Source of the DNA: Yamagishiella unicocca | Lineage: Eukaryota > Chlorophyta > Chlorophyceae > Chlamydomonadales > Volvocaceae | Direction of reading: 5' to 3' | DNA: 64,000 nt | Assembly: GCA_003116995.1 (NCBI GenBank) | Contig: BDSL01000076.1 | Span: 186,001 to 250,000 of the forward strand | In this document: piece after piece, positions 61,101-64,000 of the stretch | Layout: each line of letters starts with the position of its first letter | Numbering within the stretch: the stretch's first letter is position 1 | Notes under the pieces: generated by a model | Told to the model about the DNA's origin: nothing | Seen by the model: only the letters and a program-made list of their open reading frames with translations | Databases searched by the model: none | Made by a program: the position numbers and the translations under genes

Positions 61101-63365
61101 TGCTAGTGCCGCTGCTGCAAGATGAAACATCATCGTGCTCCAGGAAGACCTGTGTTCCAGACAGTGCGGGCGGGGGGCAGCTCAATCCTGCCGCCGTGAT
61201 GACAGTGAAGATGCAACGCAACGCCATGCGCGCATGACCTCGAACACCTCGCCAGAAACTTCCCTAGCATCCGAACACCTGGCTAGACATTTTGCCATCC
61301 AAGTATCTGGGACCGACGCCCACACGCACCGGTACCCGGACCCAGCACCCGGACCCCGACTGCAGCTGGTAATTTAAGCTGAAATTCCCGTTCTTAACAC
61401 AACACATATTAATAACCCAGACAGCGAGCACCTACCGGACAGTGCCAAAGCTTGCGCACCCGCCCTGCCCGAGTAACCAGTCAACGTACCAACCCTACAA
61501 CACATATTTCTTTGTCCATCGCCTGAGTCACTGCCTTGGCCCTTGCCTACATACCTGGATCACTGCTCTGACCAACGGCCAGCAGGTGTCGCGGACCGTG
61601 TCACCACCGGTGTGCTGCCCCACGTCGCTGAAGCCGCCCCGGGGCACGGTCTGGTTGGATCCCCCGTCCCCACAGTGGCCGGTTGCCGCAATCTCGGACA
61701 TGGCCTTGCAGACGGCCGCGTGGATGAAGGCGGGTGTTCGTTGGAAGCCATTGTGGACGTTCTTCTGGCGCTGCCGGAGCGCCTCAGCCTCGAGCTGGCG
61801 AATTCGGGCGAGCAGCGAGCCATGGTGTTCGGCCGCGAGGGTGCCACAGAACAGGGCGCTGTGGCCGCAGGCCTCGGCGGTGTGCTGGATGTGCTGCTGG
61901 GTGCTGCGGTGGGCACGTACGGCAGCATGGCGCGTAGAGCATTGGTCAAGTGCGGGTGCGTGGCAGGCGTCAAGCGCACGCACGCATTCGCGATTGCAGT
62001 ATCATGGCAATTTGACCCAGCCATCAGGAGGTGTGGAGGAGGAGGAAGGAGGACGTCGTTTGAAAGTGTTTGAACACGAAAGGCCAAAGCTATATTGGAT
62101 ACCATTCAAGTTGTCCGTAAGGAAGTTTGAGCAACATATGCATATTTACGAGGGTATGTAGGCGCAAGTATAGAAGATCTATGCGAGAAGCGGCAAAGGC
62201 TTTCGTAGCCGTACAGATCGCGCACCAGAGTACGATGCGGCGTGCACCTAAATAAGAAAAATACCAGCCATTTTACACGTACATAGGGCACCATCAGCCC
62301 ATTGTAAACCGGATGATGGACAAATACCGTAGCTTACATGCTTACACCGCTGCCACCACTGACGCGTACAGGCGGACGACGGCGGACGTGTACTCGCTCA
62401 ATCAGGACAAGGAGTAGGCATATTCTTTCCTCACACACGCAGGCAGCTACACACAGCTTCTGTTCCCTCTACAACATACCGTGGATCGCGTACAGGTTTG
62501 TTTAAAATTCGGATAGGACAGCTGACAGATCGCACCTGTGCAACCGAAATTTCCACTCGTCCAGCCCGATGAGGTGCATCATCAGGTCGCCGGGTCGAGA
62601 CCGCACATCCTCATCCTCGGGAGCGCACCTCAGACCCAGAAGCGCGCAGCCGTACTCGGGAAACCAAGACAACCAGGATGAGCTCAGGGCCGTTGCTGCC
62701 GCTGAGAGGGCCCGCACGTCGTCGCCCGCCAGCCCTGCCGCCCAGATGCGAGCAACACCGCCAGCGTCGTCACCATCTCGCCCTGTTGTACCGCCCTGCT
62801 GTCAGGGAACAGCCAGCGTACGTACATAGGGCATAGGGCATATGTACGTGAATGGGCCACAGCGCGCGATTAGTTGGTGCTTCGGTAGCTGGTATATATA
62901 TATTCAGTGCGGGGGATCGGGGCGCTGGGCATGATCGATGGAACACGGTGCGTGGCGGCTGGTGTTGCGCGCATAGAGCCCAGAGCAAATGAACAAAGGC
63001 CAACCGATCGATTAGGGCATCCGCCGACAACCCACGGATGACGCCTAGTCGGCAGCTTCGTCCGTGTCATTACTGGCGGGCCCCCCTTCCACGTGCCGCC
63101 GCACCTGCCGTAACGCCTGCTTGGTGAACCGCTGGAACAAAGCGCAAAAGGCGCTCACATGCCCAAAGGCCTGCAGCTGGCTGGCCGGCGCGTGTGCGAA
63201 GCCGTACAGGCTGGTCAGGAGCGCCTCCTGCTCGCACCAGGAAGCTGTGCAGGCGTCAACCGCCGCTGCCATGAAACGAGCCGCGACGTTAGGGTTTGGT
63301 CGTCGAGGGCGCAACGACGAGGTATGTTGCCCTTTGACAGGATTGCGTTCAAGATTGCTCAGATA
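49124..63365 (-). CDS. Giant DUF3638/DUF3645-family putative ATPase, copy C (inverted, near full length)
   Basis: Exons, in transcript order: 63365-63105, 62795-62536, 61903-61555, 61149-59154, 58648-57481, 57093-56427, 56137-54875, 54640-54425, 54212-54039, 53913-53741, 53402-53096, 52883-52687, 52242-52001, 51832-51471, 51149-51016, 50780-49124. Every exon length differs from copy A by a multiple of three, and total coding length is 9,426 nt (3,142 codons with stop), so the frame has been kept. NMGEGKT, DESDE, TPSERSEF, FSGTNDN and QAAGRLRQLGRG are all present. Two departures from A: the acceptor before 51149 reads CAC rather than CAG (an in-frame cryptic CAG lies 27 nt downstream), and a TGA at 49126-49124 removes about 59 C-terminal residues of mostly low-complexity sequence. 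It could be functional or a recent pseudogene. The first exon begins at an acceptor (TCTTAG), so 5' exons are missing. Confidence 0.8.
53007..53035. repeat. 7-bp microsatellite (ATGTACG)
   Basis: Four copies of ATGTACG in the intron between exons 11 and 12 of copy C. Absent from the same intron of A and B. Confidence 0.8.
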
Positions 63366-64000
63366 CTAAGAGGCACAGCATGCCGCTTTGGCGACGCAGC
63401 GGCGCATTCCGCGGCGCGGCTACGGCTGTTGCGCAAGTGCTTTCGCGAGTAACTAACAGCGAGCGAACGAAGGAGCAGCATCAACGGGAGTTCCGTAACG
63501 GGAGATATAAAACAGATTTAGTAGGAGAGGGCAAGTCATGGCGCCGAGGGGACGGTGGATGTTTGAGCTACCGAGAAAGGACCCGTGTCGCCCGTGGCCC
63601 ACCCGTGACCGACGGACCCATGACCCGAGGACCTGTCGAGCTATCAGCAACAACCTTTATAACGAACCATTTTAGTACACACGCGCTGACCCATGAAGGA
63701 TGGCGGCCTTTCAAACACTAACAACGCTGCTAACGCTGTTTGTCAACGAACAAGATGGACTATTTTGTATGATAACATGCGCTAGAAGCCATGTGAGCCA
63801 TGGACAGACGTCTGTATGCGGCGCCATCCGCAAGGAACACCTACGAAGGCTAAACTTCTCAATCCGGCATCAAATCTTAATAGGGCAAAGTAGGCTACAA
63901 GAGGAACGACGAGTTCGTCCAACAGCATGTCCTTGCGTTCGGTTTCCCGTAAATCCGACAAGACCGATGGTACCAAAGGCCAAAGAATGCCGCACCTCTG
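63366..64000. other. Region upstream of copy C, no confident exon
   Basis: Should contain further 5' exons or the promoter of copy C (minus strand). Weak DNA similarity to the region just upstream of 6789 persists for about 70 bp (AGCATGCTGTGCC shared near the acceptor). No feature can be supported beyond that. Confidence 0.35.

Noticed and set aside
1..64000. tRNA, rRNA or other structured RNA genes.
   Set aside because: No cloverleaf with recognisable A and B boxes and no rRNA-like stretch was noticed by eye. A covariance-model scan was not possible.

Overview
The window looks like nuclear DNA of a green alga of the Chlamydomonas/Gonium/Volvox group (Chlamydomonadales). It is GC-rich. Its genes carry many short GT-AG introns, with donors mostly GTGCGT, GTAGGT or GTGAGT. 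A Chlamydomonas-type TGTAA polyadenylation motif follows the kinase gene, a short CCCTAAAA telomere-type stretch is present, and there are many relics of non-LTR retrotransposons. This assignment is inferred from style and protein families, not from a database match.

Layout. (1) 203-2672 (-): 5' part of an armadillo-like repeat gene that runs off the left edge. (2) 3.3-4.8 kb: a dispersed repeat split by a decayed LINE. (3) 6789-21826 (+), copy A: 16 phase-consistent exons, about 3,214 codons, of a giant protein I recognise as the DUF3638/DUF3645 family (often labelled 'ubiquitinyl hydrolase 1-like' in fungi). It has Walker A-like, DExD-like and motif VI-like signatures. (4) 22-28.4 kb: repeats, LINE 3' ends, a small inverted-repeat element, unidentified minus-strand ORFs and a 163-bp-arm palindrome. 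(5) 29580-34186 (-), copy B: the last six exons of the same family, with frame-breaking lesions, ending upstream in a minisatellite. (6) 35.2-38.6 kb: GC-rich degenerate DNA. (7) 38663-47206 (+): a complete receptor-like TKL protein kinase gene (11 exons, 826 aa) with two microexons of 26 and 19 nt. (8) 49124-63365 (-), copy C: a nearly full-length inverted copy of A, all exons in phase, but with a shortened C-terminus and a changed splice acceptor before exon 15.

The main story is an inverted segmental duplication of one very large gene (A and C), with a third truncated and broken copy (B). B and C share downstream DNA and a derived splice-site change, so they appear closer to each other than to A. 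The genes do not form an obvious pathway. The kinase is a predicted membrane receptor, the giant protein a predicted SF2-like ATPase linked by family to ubiquitin biology, and the left-edge gene a scaffold-like repeat protein. Exon coordinates were derived by hand from reading frame, splice dinucleotides, phase and comparison between copies. The 5' ends of A and C remain open.
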